From Psychrobacter arenosus (GTDB taxonomy: Bacteria > Pseudomonadota > Gammaproteobacteria > Pseudomonadales > Moraxellaceae), in assembly GCF_904848165.1 (NCBI RefSeq), contig NZ_LR884459.1, forward strand, positions 2,976,001 through 3,040,000: DNA of 64,000 bases. The letters run 5' to 3'. Both the position numbers and the translations under genes were made by a program. The notes under the pieces were generated by a model that ran no database searches, was not told where the DNA came from, and worked only from the letters and a program-made list of their open reading frames with translations. Below, one piece after another: positions 54,889 to 63,793 of the stretch. How positions within the stretch are numbered: the stretch's first letter is position 1; each line of letters opens with the position of its first letter.

Positions 54889-56082
54889 ATGAACCATACT
54901 CCAGAGATAGAGACGAGCCCAGAGGCTGTCCGCACTCAATATTTCCGCGTCATCTTAATGGGCATCAGCGCCTTTATTGTGAATACCACCGAATTTGTTC
55001 CCGTCGCCTTACTCAGTGATATAGCCCAAGATTTTTCTATCACTACGGCAGAGACCGGTTGGATGATTACGCTGTATGCTTGGATTGTCGCTGCCATGTC
55101 CTTGCCGCTGATGTTGCTCACCGGCAAATTAGAGCGCAAACGCTTGCTGTTAGCCGTATTTGTCGTCTTTATAGTCAGTCATGTCTTGTCCGTGGTAGCG
55201 TGGAGTTTTCAAGTCCTGCTGATTAGCCGAGTGGGCATTGCGTTATCTCACGCCATATTCTGGTCTATTACGGCTGCCATTGCTTTGCGGGTGGCTCCTG
55301 AAGGTAAAAAAGCTTTAGCGCTAAGTGTATTGGCTACAGGCACTTCACTGGCTATGGTATTAGGGGTGCCGCTAGGGCGTTTGGTCGGGCAGTGGTTTGG
55401 CTGGCGAGCGACGTTTGCAGGCATCGGTGGACTGGCATTTATAGTGTTCTTATTGCAGGCAAGACTATTGCCGACACTGCCTAGTATGTTTACGGGGACC
55501 ATCAAAAAAGTACCAGAGTTGCTCAAAAATCCGGTATTGGTCGGACTATATGCCTTCTGTTTTGTGGTGTTCACAGCGCATTATGCCGCTTACTCTTATA
55601 TTGAGCCCTTTATGCGAGAAGTAGGTGCAATCAGTGCCAATATGGCCACGGTCATTTTATTGTTATTTGGCGGGGCAGGGATTATTGGCAGCGTACTGTT
55701 TAGTCGTTGGGGCGATTACTATAATCGAGCCATCATGTTGGGCTCTATGGCGCTGATGTTGCTATCGATGATTGTACTATCGTTAGTAGTGTCCTCTATT
55801 TGGGCACTCAGTTTAGTGACTTTGATTTGGGGTGCTACTTTGATGCTCTTGATGCTAGCCATTCAAGCTAAAGTCATCATGATTGATCTCACTGCGCAGG
55901 ATATGGTGATGTCGATGTTCTCGGGCATTATCAATTTAGGGATAGGTATGGGGGCATTGCTAGGGGGGTATACCGTCACACATCTTTCCCTATCATATGT
56001 TGGCTTTGTGGGGGCGGGGGTCGCCAGTATAGCCCTATTACTAATGCTATATATGGTTCAGCGCTTTCCGGCCTTACGCTAA
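54889..56082 (+). CDS. sotB: MFS sugar efflux transporter
   Basis: A 397-aa twelve-helix major-facilitator protein, matching SotB length. Diagnostic parts are FIVNTTEFVPVALLSDIA in helix 1, AETGWMITLYAWIVAAMSLP, the motif-A loop LTGKLERKRLLL, and LSHAIFWSITAAIALRVAPEGKKALALS. SotB-type proteins export arabinose, lactose or IPTG-like sugars and some drugs. The start has only a weak upstream GAGC. It is monocistronic. Confidence 0.85.
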   Translation: MNHTPEIETSPEAVRTQYFRVILMGISAFIVNTTEFVPVALLSDIAQDFSITTAETGWMITLYAWIVAAMSLPLMLLTGKLERKRLLLAVFVVFIVSHVLSVVAWSFQVLLISRVGIALSHAIFWSITAAIALRVAPEGKKALALSVLATGTSLAMVLGVPLGRLVGQWFGWRATFAGIGGLAFIVFLLQARLLPTLPSMFTGTIKKVPELLKNPVLVGLYAFCFVVFTAHYAAYSYIEPFMREVGAISANMATVILLLFGGAGIIGSVLFSRWGDYYNRAIMLGSMALMLLSMIVLSLVVSSIWALSLVTLIWGATLMLLMLAIQAKVIMIDLTAQDMVMSMFSGIINLGIGMGALLGGYTVTHLSLSYVGFVGAGVASIALLLMLYMVQRFPALR

Positions 56083-56467
56083 CCAATAGCCTTTAAATTG
56101 AGTTAGACTTATAGAGGAGCGACATTTAAACCTATGATTAGCCTAAATTAAACCAAAAAATCATAGGCTAGAAAAAAACGTGACTACACCAGTTCATTAG
56201 TTAGTGTTGCTATACTGTTAATATTATGGCAATTTATTGAGGTAAGGTCATTTAGCAACTCATTGTTTGCTAATACTTGTTTTATGTTGGGGTTTTTGTT
56301 AAAAAGATACCCTGTTTACTGTACTAAATGTTTAGAGTAACGAATTCTGACAGGATGTTGGGTTTTTGACTGGGTTGTTAACACCAATGCTGTCTTATTC
56401 GTCTGTTAGCTAGGTGATTTTCCTATTAGCTAGACAACGATTTTCAAATTTCATACAAGGACGTTTC
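56083..56467. other. Intergenic region before OmpW-type gene
   Basis: About 385 bp without an ORF or recognised repeat; it ends with CAAGGACG before the ATG at 56468. Confidence 0.5.
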
Positions 56468-57565
56468 ATGAAAAATATTCTGCCTCTCTCGTTAGCGGTT
56501 GCCGCGCCATTATTGTTTAGCCAATCTGCCTTTGCTGAATTTGATTATTTCAAAACCGATGGTAGCTTTAAGCGCTTTTCGGTCTCTGCCGGTTGGTTGC
56601 ATGCTGCGCCGCAAGGTGATGCCAATCCTCTACAAAATACTACTGCTGCTACCGATGGGCTTAAGGCCAAAAACGGCAGTGTTAAAGTCGGCACTGTAAC
56701 CGGTATTATTGATCCGGATGAGCCACAAAAGGACCTTATTAACGGAATCTTAGGTGCCTTAGGTGATGATACAGATTTATCTGATGTGCCTTTATTAGGC
56801 GATGTATCAGGTACTTCACAGATCAGTGGTTTACAGAACTTTGCCTCTGCTGCCGGTAGTGGCTTACAAGCCGATGACGCTGATACCGTAGGTTTATTAT
56901 TTAACTACCATATTGATGATAATTGGTCAGTAGAGTTAAAAGCAGGCGTACCGCCTAAAGTCGATATCTTAGGTAAAGGGAAAGTGACCGCGCCATTGAC
57001 TGGTAAGGTTACGCCTGGTGGCGCAGCAAGTGGATTATTACCAGAATTTACCGTCAAAAAAGACATCCCTATTACGGATTTAGAGCAGGGCAATGGGGTA
57101 GCGTCAAGTGCACGCGCTTGGTTACCTGCCGCTGAAGTCCATTATCAATTTGGTAAGTCTGGCGTGAACAAATTCCGCCCTTACGTGGGTGCTGGGGTTA
57201 TTTATGCCTACTTTAATGACATCGAGCTTAACTCTGGTATCCGTAGCGACTTAGAAGCCGCAGGTCATCAAATTCAAAACCTTAGAACGGATAAAGCTGG
57301 CGCGGCGTTAGAGAATAAGTTATCGAATAGCGGTATGAATATCGAAGTAGAAGCCGATAGCGCTTTTGCTCCTATCTTCACTGTAGGTGCTACTTACGAC
57401 TTTAATGATCGTTGGTTTGGCGTAGGCTCTGTGTCTTATGCGAAATTAAGCAGCGACACAACTATCAGTGTGAAAAATGATAGCGGTGATGAGTTGATTC
57501 GTGCGGTTGATACGCTCGATATCGATCCTGTTATTAGCTATCTAGGGGTTGGTTATCGTTTCTAG
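56468..57565 (+). CDS. OmpW family outer-membrane protein, long form
   Basis: The ATG at 56468 (MKNILPLSLAVAAPLLFSQS) follows AAGGACG and starts a clean signal peptide ending SAFA; a frame from 56414 is rejected. The mature protein begins FDYFKTDGSFKRFSVSAGWL. It shows OmpW features LKAGVPPKVDILG, RPYVGAGVIYAYFND, FAPIFTVGATYDFNDRWFGV and the terminal YLGVGYRF. At 365 aa it is far longer than usual OmpW (about 200-230 aa). The extra length is a Gly/Asp-rich segment at about 45-145 and an Ala/Gly-rich loop near 270-300. An eight-stranded barrel with large loops, probably passing small hydrophobic compounds. Confidence 0.85.
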   Translation: MKNILPLSLAVAAPLLFSQSAFAEFDYFKTDGSFKRFSVSAGWLHAAPQGDANPLQNTTAATDGLKAKNGSVKVGTVTGIIDPDEPQKDLINGILGALGDDTDLSDVPLLGDVSGTSQISGLQNFASAAGSGLQADDADTVGLLFNYHIDDNWSVELKAGVPPKVDILGKGKVTAPLTGKVTPGGAASGLLPEFTVKKDIPITDLEQGNGVASSARAWLPAAEVHYQFGKSGVNKFRPYVGAGVIYAYFNDIELNSGIRSDLEAAGHQIQNLRTDKAGAALENKLSNSGMNIEVEADSAFAPIFTVGATYDFNDRWFGVGSVSYAKLSSDTTISVKNDSGDELIRAVDTLDIDPVISYLGVGYRF

Positions 57566-57609
57566 TTTTTATCTAGACCGACCGCTTACATAGTCAGACT
57601 GACCTAAGC

Positions 57610-57646
57610 AAAAGCCCGCAATTCCTATGAGTTGCGGGCTTTTTTA
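57610..57646 (+). terminator. Rho-independent terminator of OmpW-type gene
   Basis: AAAAGCCCGCAA/TTGCGGGCTTTT stem with 10-nt loop and T6 run, 45 bp after the stop. Confidence 0.85.
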
Positions 57647-57715
57647 TAGCAAGTGGGGGTTACCCATAAGGGTTAGTGGACTTGTCTTACCCCACTATCA
57701 CTATAATGAAAGCTA

Positions 57716-58327
57716 TTATTGACCTAAAACGCGTACACGCTCGCTGACCGGTTTAAAGTCTTTGTCGCCAGCAGGCGCACCAATACCGCCAAACGGCATT
57801 TGTGCGATTAGCTGCCAGCTCGCAGGGACGTCAAAAGCTTGTGCAACGTCCTGCTCAAATATTGGCGCATAATGCTGTAAGGTAGCACCGACTTGCATTT
57901 CGCCTAGGGCGGTCCAGATGGCGTACTGGTGCATGGCGTTGGTATGCTCAGCCCAAACAGGGAAATTATCCGCGTATAAAGGGAACTGCTCTTGCAAATT
58001 CTTGACGTCATTTTCATCTTCAAAGAATAACACTGTACCAGCGCCGGCGCGGAAGCTGTTCATTTTCTGTTCTGTGCTAGAAAAATCGCCATCACCGACT
58101 ATTTCACGCAAATTCGTTTCAGCAATATCCCATACCTTTTTATGCTCAGCGCCGAATAAGACGATGATGCGGGTAGTCTGTGAGTTAAAAGAAGAGGGCG
58201 TATGCAAAATAGCGTGCTCGACCGCATCGATAATCGCTTGCTCAGAGACGGGCAGGGTATCGGTTAACGCATAGATAGAGCGGCGAGTTTCGAAGGCGTT
58301 GTGGAGTTGTTTGATATTAGCAGTCAT
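57716..58327 (-). CDS. Nitroreductase family protein
   Basis: The ATG at 58327 (MTANIKQLHNAFETRRSIYA) follows ATAAGGAAAATT and gives 203 aa. It has the FMN-binding N-terminal ETRRSIYALTD, HTPSSFNSQTTRIIVLFG, and C-terminal MPFGGIGAPAGDKDFKPVSERVRVLG, typical of the oxidoreductase-like (YdgI/HBN1-type) nitroreductases. It would reduce quinones or nitroaromatics with NAD(P)H. Third in a co-directional run pirin, glutathionyl-hydroquinone reductase, nitroreductase. Confidence 0.85.
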   Translation of the reverse strand: MTANIKQLHNAFETRRSIYALTDTLPVSEQAIIDAVEHAILHTPSSFNSQTTRIIVLFGAEHKKVWDIAETNLREIVGDGDFSSTEQKMNSFRAGAGTVLFFEDENDVKNLQEQFPLYADNFPVWAEHTNAMHQYAIWTALGEMQVGATLQHYAPIFEQDVAQAFDVPASWQLIAQMPFGGIGAPAGDKDFKPVSERVRVLGQ

Positions 58328-58441
58328 AATTTTCCTTATCATTTATTGTAGCGATAGCCGGTCTTTAGTGGGCTATCATGGTTGGTTAAAAATAGCTCTT
58401 AAGGGTGGTTAAAAAATAGTGCGTGTCAAAAAGGGTTGCCG

Positions 58442-59422
58442 CTACGCTAACTGCTCGCGATTATGCGGGGTAGTAAAATCGATATCGGGGCCTACCGGTA
58501 TAATACGGGTAGGATTAATCATCTCGTGACTGGTGTAATAGTGCGCTTTAATGTGCTTGAGACATACGGTACTAGCGATGCCAGGCTGTTGGTATAAGTC
58601 ACGCAGATACCCCCAAAGGTTAGGGTAGTCGACAATGCGGCGGACATTACATTTAAAATGCCCGACGTATACGGCATCAAAACGCACCAAAGTGGTAAAC
58701 AAGCGCCAGTCGGCTTCGGTAATAGTCGCACCGGTCAGGTAACGTCTGCTATCTAAACGAGCTTCAATAGTATCTAGCGCTGCGAATAATTCAAAGACCG
58801 CCTCTTCATAAGCCTCGGAGGTAGTGGCAAAGCCCGCGCGATATACCCCATTGTTAATCTTAGGGTAAATAAAATCGTTGAGCTCATCAATCTCAGCCAA
58901 TAATGCCGCTGGGGTAAAGTCACCGGCTAAGGCACCAACCTCATCAAAAGCTGAATTGAACATCCGAATAATTTCTGAAGACTCATTGCTCACGATAGTC
59001 TGGGTTTGTTTGTCCCAGAGGATAGGAACGGTAACCCGGCCAGAATAATCGGCCTGTGCTGCGGTATAAACCTCATATAAATAGCGAGCATTCACATTGG
59101 GATCGGGGATGACGCCTTCATCCTCTGCAAAGGTCCAGCCATGTTCAGCCATATAGGGATGCACTACCGAGAGCGAAATCATCTCTTCTGAGCCTTTGAG
59201 ACGACGGTAAATCAAGGTGCGATGCGCCCAAGGACAGGCTAGCGACACATATAGGTGATAACGATTGGGCTCGGCTTTAAAACCGCCTCTACCGGAAGGA
59301 CCAGCACTGCCATCTTGGGTGACCCAGTTTCTAAAATTAGCAGCATCACGCTCAAAACGGCCTGAATTAGCAGCAGTGTCATACCATTTATCGTGCCATT
59401 GGCCTTCTATCAGTAAGCCCAT
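58442..59422 (-). CDS. yqjG: Glutathionyl-hydroquinone reductase (Xi-class GST)
   Basis: A 326-aa protein of usual length. The catalytic cysteine lies in YVSLACPWAHRTLIYRRLKG (CPWA motif). GRVTVPILWDKQTQTIVSNE, SSEIIRMFNSAFDEVG and TEADWRLFTTLVRFDAVYVG follow, all diagnostic of YqjG/ECM4-type enzymes. It removes glutathione from glutathionyl-hydroquinones in the cytoplasm. It lies 40 bp downstream of the pirin gene, probably one transcript, and with the nitroreductase suggests quinone or electrophile detoxification. Confidence 0.92.
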   Translation of the reverse strand: MGLLIEGQWHDKWYDTAANSGRFERDAANFRNWVTQDGSAGPSGRGGFKAEPNRYHLYVSLACPWAHRTLIYRRLKGSEEMISLSVVHPYMAEHGWTFAEDEGVIPDPNVNARYLYEVYTAAQADYSGRVTVPILWDKQTQTIVSNESSEIIRMFNSAFDEVGALAGDFTPAALLAEIDELNDFIYPKINNGVYRAGFATTSEAYEEAVFELFAALDTIEARLDSRRYLTGATITEADWRLFTTLVRFDAVYVGHFKCNVRRIVDYPNLWGYLRDLYQQPGIASTVCLKHIKAHYYTSHEMINPTRIIPVGPDIDFTTPHNREQLA

Positions 59423-59461
59423 AGTTATTTCCTGTTATTAATACTTGAGTTGAAATCTTAA

Positions 59462-60412
59462 TTAAAATTTACCGTGTTTAAAGTCGCTAAAAGCTTGCAA
59501 GACTTCATCACGGGTATTCATCACAAAAGGGCCAGCACGAGCGATAGACTCGTTAAGCGGTTGACCGGCAATCAGTAAGAAACGTGCACCGGTAGCACCA
59601 CTATTGAGTAGCACTTGCTCGCCTTGGGTTAATAGGCCCAAATTTTTAGCCGTTAATACTTTGGCATTTTCAATGTTATTAATATCATGTGCTTGAGGGT
59701 CTTGCGACTCTAAAATAGCCACCTCGCCCTCAATCACATAGATAAAAGCATTGTGCTCAGCGGTTAGCGTTTGTACAAACGGCGTATTAGCAGGCAGGGT
59801 CACGTCTAAATACGTGGGGTAAGTATAAGTATTGACCACCGGGCCTACTGTACCTTGATCGGTCTGCCCGGCAATCACACGCACTTCAGTACCATTATCA
59901 CGGCGCTCGAGTGGGGTTAATTCGGCTGGGAATTCTTGATAAGCTGGGTCGCTCATTTTTGCTGAGGCCGGTAGATTGACCCACAGCTGAAAACCCTTTA
60001 ACAGCCCATCTTCTTGCTCAGGCATCTCAGAATGTAAAATACCTCGGGCGGCCGTCATCCATTGCACGCCACCGGGCTCAATCACGCCTTCATTACCGGC
60101 ATTGTCTTTATGGCGCATCCGGCCATTAAGCAGATAGGTCACAGTCTCAAAGCCCCGATGCGGATGGGTCGGGAAGCCGCCCATATAATCATTAGCATCA
60201 TCACTTTCAAAGCAATCGAGCATTAAAAAAGGGTCTAACATATCTAAATAAGGCGAGCCTATAATGCGGGTGAGCTTGACGCCATCGCCATCCGATGTTG
60301 CCATGCCTGGAAACTGTTGTAGCAAAGTACGGTTTTTCATGGGAGTCTCGCTAGCAGCTTGGGAGGCATCAGCGTTTTCGTGGTTATTAGTTACCGCTAC
60401 ATTGATAGTCAT
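59462..60412 (-). CDS. Pirin family protein
   Basis: The ATG at 60412 (MTINVAVTNNHENADASQAA) has AGGAG 7-8 nt upstream and gives 316 aa. The N-terminal cupin carries the pirin signature and metal ligands in FPTHPHRGFETVTYLLNGRM, then GVQWMTAARGILHSEMPEQE. The C-terminal cupin ends with LNESIARAGPFVMNTRDEV. Bacterial pirins can have quercetinase or redox-regulatory activity. It is the first gene of a probable operon with yqjG and a nitroreductase, and it is divergent from a LysR regulator. Confidence 0.9.
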   Translation of the reverse strand: MTINVAVTNNHENADASQAASETPMKNRTLLQQFPGMATSDGDGVKLTRIIGSPYLDMLDPFLMLDCFESDDANDYMGGFPTHPHRGFETVTYLLNGRMRHKDNAGNEGVIEPGGVQWMTAARGILHSEMPEQEDGLLKGFQLWVNLPASAKMSDPAYQEFPAELTPLERRDNGTEVRVIAGQTDQGTVGPVVNTYTYPTYLDVTLPANTPFVQTLTAEHNAFIYVIEGEVAILESQDPQAHDINNIENAKVLTAKNLGLLTQGEQVLLNSGATGARFLLIAGQPLNESIARAGPFVMNTRDEVLQAFSDFKHGKF

Positions 60413-60609
60413 GAGCATTCTCCTGGTTAGCACAATCTAGCGCTTAGCGAATAATCAGTTGACGCTTTAAAGTCATTCGCTAAAAAGCCATGGGCTAAAT
60501 TGTCGATTAGCAAAGTTTAACAATTGACTAGGGGCAGATAAACAGTAACAATCGCAAATATAAGTTCTGATTTAGAGAACAATAAAATATTAATATCTAG
60601 GAAATAGCT

Positions 60610-61518
60610 ATGGGTCAATTAGAAGATATGTCGATGTTCGTCCGCGTAGTCGATGCCGGTAGCATCACTAAAGCGGCTGCCCAATTGGACATCGCTAAAT
60701 CTGCCGTCAGTCGTCGTTTAAAAGATCTAGAAACCCGTCTGGGCACCCAATTAGTCAATCGAACCACACGTAAATCTAACTTAACGGAAGCGGGCGAGCA
60801 CTATTATCAACAAGCACAGCGTATCTTAGGCGCAGTAAATGCGCTTAATGAGCAAACTAGCGGAGTCAAGACGCATATCGAAGGCACGGTAAAAATGACC
60901 GCGCCGCTCTCTTTTGGCCTTATGCACTTAAGTGAGCTGATCGACGAGTATGCTAATGACTACCCCAAATTGACCTTTGAGCTAGACTTCTCGGATCGCC
61001 AAGTCGATTTGGTAGAAGAAGGCTATGAGCTAGCTATCCGTATAGGAGAGTTACAGAACTCCTCTTATCAAGCGCGCCGCTTGACCCGAATTCGCTTTGT
61101 TATTTGTGCCAGTCCTAGCTACCTGAGCGAGAGAGGCACGCCGAAAAATATGCAAGATTTGGCCAATCACACCTTTTTGCACTATAGCTTACGTAAAGAT
61201 AGCGATTTGGAGCTGATCGATGAGCAAGGCAACAAACATCATATTCCTACTCACTCAAAAATGAAGGCCAATAACGGCCAATTTCTAATAGAGATGGCAG
61301 TCAAAGGCCATGGCATTGTGTTTATGCCCACCTTTATTGCTTACGAAACCCTAGCACGGGGTGAACTGGTGCCTATATTGCAACAGTATCAATTGCCCAT
61401 AATGAATGCTTATGCGATTTATCCTAAAAGCCGCTTTTTATCACAGCGTTGTCGGCTGCTAATTGATTTTTTAGCAGAACATTTAGGGGATGAACCCTAT
61501 TGGGACAACCTTTTATAA
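60610..61518 (+). CDS. LysR family transcriptional regulator
   Basis: A 302-aa protein of usual family length. The N-terminal winged HTH (MFVRVVDAGSITKAAAQLDI, then AKSAVSRRLKDLETRLGTQL) precedes a periplasmic-binding-like effector domain (KMTAPLSFGLMHLSELIDEY, FVICASPSYLSERGTPK, GHGIVFMPTFIAYE). It is divergent from the pirin-yqjG-nitroreductase run with a 200-bp shared promoter region, and is the probable regulator of that operon, perhaps sensing quinones (inference). Confidence 0.92.
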   Translation: MGQLEDMSMFVRVVDAGSITKAAAQLDIAKSAVSRRLKDLETRLGTQLVNRTTRKSNLTEAGEHYYQQAQRILGAVNALNEQTSGVKTHIEGTVKMTAPLSFGLMHLSELIDEYANDYPKLTFELDFSDRQVDLVEEGYELAIRIGELQNSSYQARRLTRIRFVICASPSYLSERGTPKNMQDLANHTFLHYSLRKDSDLELIDEQGNKHHIPTHSKMKANNGQFLIEMAVKGHGIVFMPTFIAYETLARGELVPILQQYQLPIMNAYAIYPKSRFLSQRCRLLIDFLAEHLGDEPYWDNLL

Positions 61519-61618
61519 TCACTCATTGCATAATCTCTCATTAGAATTGTTTAGTATTTTATTAGGGTTGTTTGGCCTTTCTATAGCCTGAGTTACTAGC
61601 ATCAGTTACTAGCCGTAA

Positions 61619-62302
61619 TTACTGGACCACTTTAACCGCCATAGCTTTAGTCCAGCCTCTACATTTATTATCGCAGCGACTACACAGCTGCTGCGGCTCA
61701 GTAATATATTCCACATGACCACAGTGCATACACGCGTAGCATTGATCCGGCTCAACCTCCGTCACGGCTTTATATTGCTTAGGAAATAAAGGCAGCCCAT
61801 AACGGACTTCCTCATCTGTGAATAACAGCACGCTTAATGAGCCATCGGTCTCTAACAATCCCGTACGCACTTGACCTAAATGCTCAACACTGCGCTGGCG
61901 TAATTCTGCAAAAAACTCATCGTGCGACATTTTGCCCTGCTCAATGTCTTCTAGTACCAACATACCGTCTTCTACAATGTAGATAGGCTTGCCTTCTAAT
62001 AAGTTTTCAAACCTTTGCCATTTCATCATCAGCCAAGTACAAGCTCGATATAGACCAATCACCACCGTCATAATCAGTAAAGCCTGAATGAGCGGCAGAT
62101 CCTTGGTAAACATGGGGTCGCCGGCAATGGAGCCAAGCGATAAAATAATGGTCAATTCAAAAATTGACAGTTGCCGTACCCCGCGCTTACCCGTGAAGCG
62201 CAGAAATAAAATCACCATAGTAAACATGACAGTGACCCGCACTACGATTTCAGCGGCGAATGTCCAAGTGGTGTCATGAATAAAGATATTGGCCCAATCC
62301 AC
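61619..62302 (-). CDS. YetF/DUF421 family membrane protein with C-terminal zinc ribbon
   Basis: A 227-aa protein. Three N-terminal helices (VVRVTVMFTMVILFLRFTGK, LTIILSLGSIAGDPMFTK, ALLIMTVVIGLYRACTW) precede the YetF domain (PIYIVEDGMLVLEDIEQGKM, then LRQRSVEHLGQVRTGLLETD). The tail adds a four-cysteine zinc-ribbon, CYACMHCGHVE and CSRCDNKCRGW, beyond the usual family end. The role of YetF proteins is not well known. The ribbon may bind zinc or nucleic acid on the cytoplasmic side. Monocistronic. Confidence 0.82.
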   Translation of the reverse strand: MDWANIFIHDTTWTFAAEIVVRVTVMFTMVILFLRFTGKRGVRQLSIFELTIILSLGSIAGDPMFTKDLPLIQALLIMTVVIGLYRACTWLMMKWQRFENLLEGKPIYIVEDGMLVLEDIEQGKMSHDEFFAELRQRSVEHLGQVRTGLLETDGSLSVLLFTDEEVRYGLPLFPKQYKAVTEVEPDQCYACMHCGHVEYITEPQQLCSRCDNKCRGWTKAMAVKVVQ

Positions 62303-62534
62303 TTGCGAATGTCCTTTTGATAATAAATAGGGGTAAGCCTATATGGGGTTATAAGCCTTAATGGTACTCAGCCTCATGAGCTTAAATAAGCAAAGCAGCC
62401 ATTTAATGCAGGCAAGTTTTTATATCAAAATCAGGCAGTAAACTTGGCATTAATAATAGTTAAACATCTATTTTTGCACCAGTATATTAGAGTTATGCTG
62501 ACGTAAAGAAATGCAGTTAAAACGGGAATAGTTT

Positions 62535-63503
62535 ATGAGTGGTGTTACCAAGACAGAGCGTTTGCAGCACAGAAGAAGTTGGTTAATCCCTTGTCTGTGT
62601 CTGTTAGCAGGCGGAATGCTGTTGGGAGTAACGACCAATTTAGCGAAATACGCCGGGACTATTGGTCTTACCCCAGTCGCTTTTCTGTTTTGGTCGATCA
62701 GTGGCGCCGCGCTGATTCTATTGCTAGTGGCACTATTGCGCAGTGAGTTGCCGCCGCTGACCGCGCGTAGCTTTGAGTACTATATTGTGGCGGCTTTGGT
62801 TAGCGTGGCGGGCGCCAATCTGATTTTCTTTTCCGCCATTCCGCAAGTGGGCGCAGGCTTTGTCGCTATGACTATCGCGTTACCGCCCTTATTAACTTAT
62901 CTTGGTGCGCTTGCCTTGCGTATTGAAAGCTTTCAGCCATTACGAGCCTTTGGGGTGGCCGCGGCTTTGCTGGGGGCAGGGGTACTGGCAGCTCATAAGT
63001 TTGCTGCACCAAATGTGAGCGTGGTTTGGGTGTTGATAGCGTTGTGTGGTCCTGTATTACTGGCGATTGGCAATATTTATCGTACGCTACGTTGGCCCCC
63101 TAATGCCTCACCGAGTGCGTTAGCCCCTGGCATGCTCATAGCTGCGGCTGTGCAATTGGGTTTGGTCGGTATGTTGCCCAATTTCTCCTTGGCAGTCCCG
63201 TTAGTATCGGCATCAATAGGTGGAATTTTTGGCAGTCTGTCAGTAGGGTTGATTGTGCTGCAAGCGGTTCTATTTGCCGGTCAATTCTTATTGCTGTTCT
63301 TGCTGCAAAAGACGGGAGGGCCAGTTTTGCTAAGTTTGCTAGGCGCTGTTGGGGCAGTAGTCGGTGTGCCGATAGCGGTATTTATCCAAGGGGAGGCGCC
63401 GCCTGAGGGTTTAATCTTAGGCGCATCGTTGATTGCTATCGGGGTGATTAGCGTGACTTTGGGTGGGGTTAGGATGTTGCAAGGCGGTGAGAAAAGTGCA
63501 TAA
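62535..63503 (+). CDS. EamA/DMT family transporter
   Basis: A 322-aa integral membrane protein with about ten hydrophobic helices in two repeated halves. Characteristic parts are FLFWSISGAALILLLVALL, LIFFSAIPQVGAGFVAMTIA, and LFAGQFLLLFLLQKTGGPVL, then GAVGAVVGVPIAVFIQGEAP in the second half. Members export metabolites or amino acids. No neighbour reveals the substrate. The ATG follows GGGAATAGTTT. Confidence 0.85.
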   Translation: MSGVTKTERLQHRRSWLIPCLCLLAGGMLLGVTTNLAKYAGTIGLTPVAFLFWSISGAALILLLVALLRSELPPLTARSFEYYIVAALVSVAGANLIFFSAIPQVGAGFVAMTIALPPLLTYLGALALRIESFQPLRAFGVAAALLGAGVLAAHKFAAPNVSVVWVLIALCGPVLLAIGNIYRTLRWPPNASPSALAPGMLIAAAVQLGLVGMLPNFSLAVPLVSASIGGIFGSLSVGLIVLQAVLFAGQFLLLFLLQKTGGPVLLSLLGAVGAVVGVPIAVFIQGEAPPEGLILGASLIAIGVISVTLGGVRMLQGGEKSA

Positions 63504-63793
63504 AGTGTATTAACCATTCTGCCAAGATTATTTTTAATATTGGCAAGCTCTGGTAGGGTGCGTCCCACGCACCGATGAATAGGCGAGCTCAATTTACTGC
63601 CTGAGTTTAAAAAACGTTACCGTATTTTGGGAATAATAATTTTCTACGCTAACTTTGCATTAAGCGTTTATCACCGACTTTGCCGCAAGTTAATAACCAT
63701 AAAAACACCGAATCACAACTTATAGTGCTGTCCTAGCTAATACAATAACTCAAACGCTATTCAGCAAAAATTACCCTAATGGAATGAATAACA
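63504..63793. other. Intergenic region with hairpin
   Basis: Contains a perfect 7-bp hairpin GGTGCGT-CCC-ACGCACC (63557-63573) in the commonly dispersed context TAGGGTGCGTCCC. No gene. Confidence 0.5.

Noticed and set aside
63557-63573. GGTGCGT/ACGCACC hairpin as a new regulatory element
   Set aside because: It resembles a short dispersed motif common in many bacterial genomes and has no T-run; nothing links it to a gene here.
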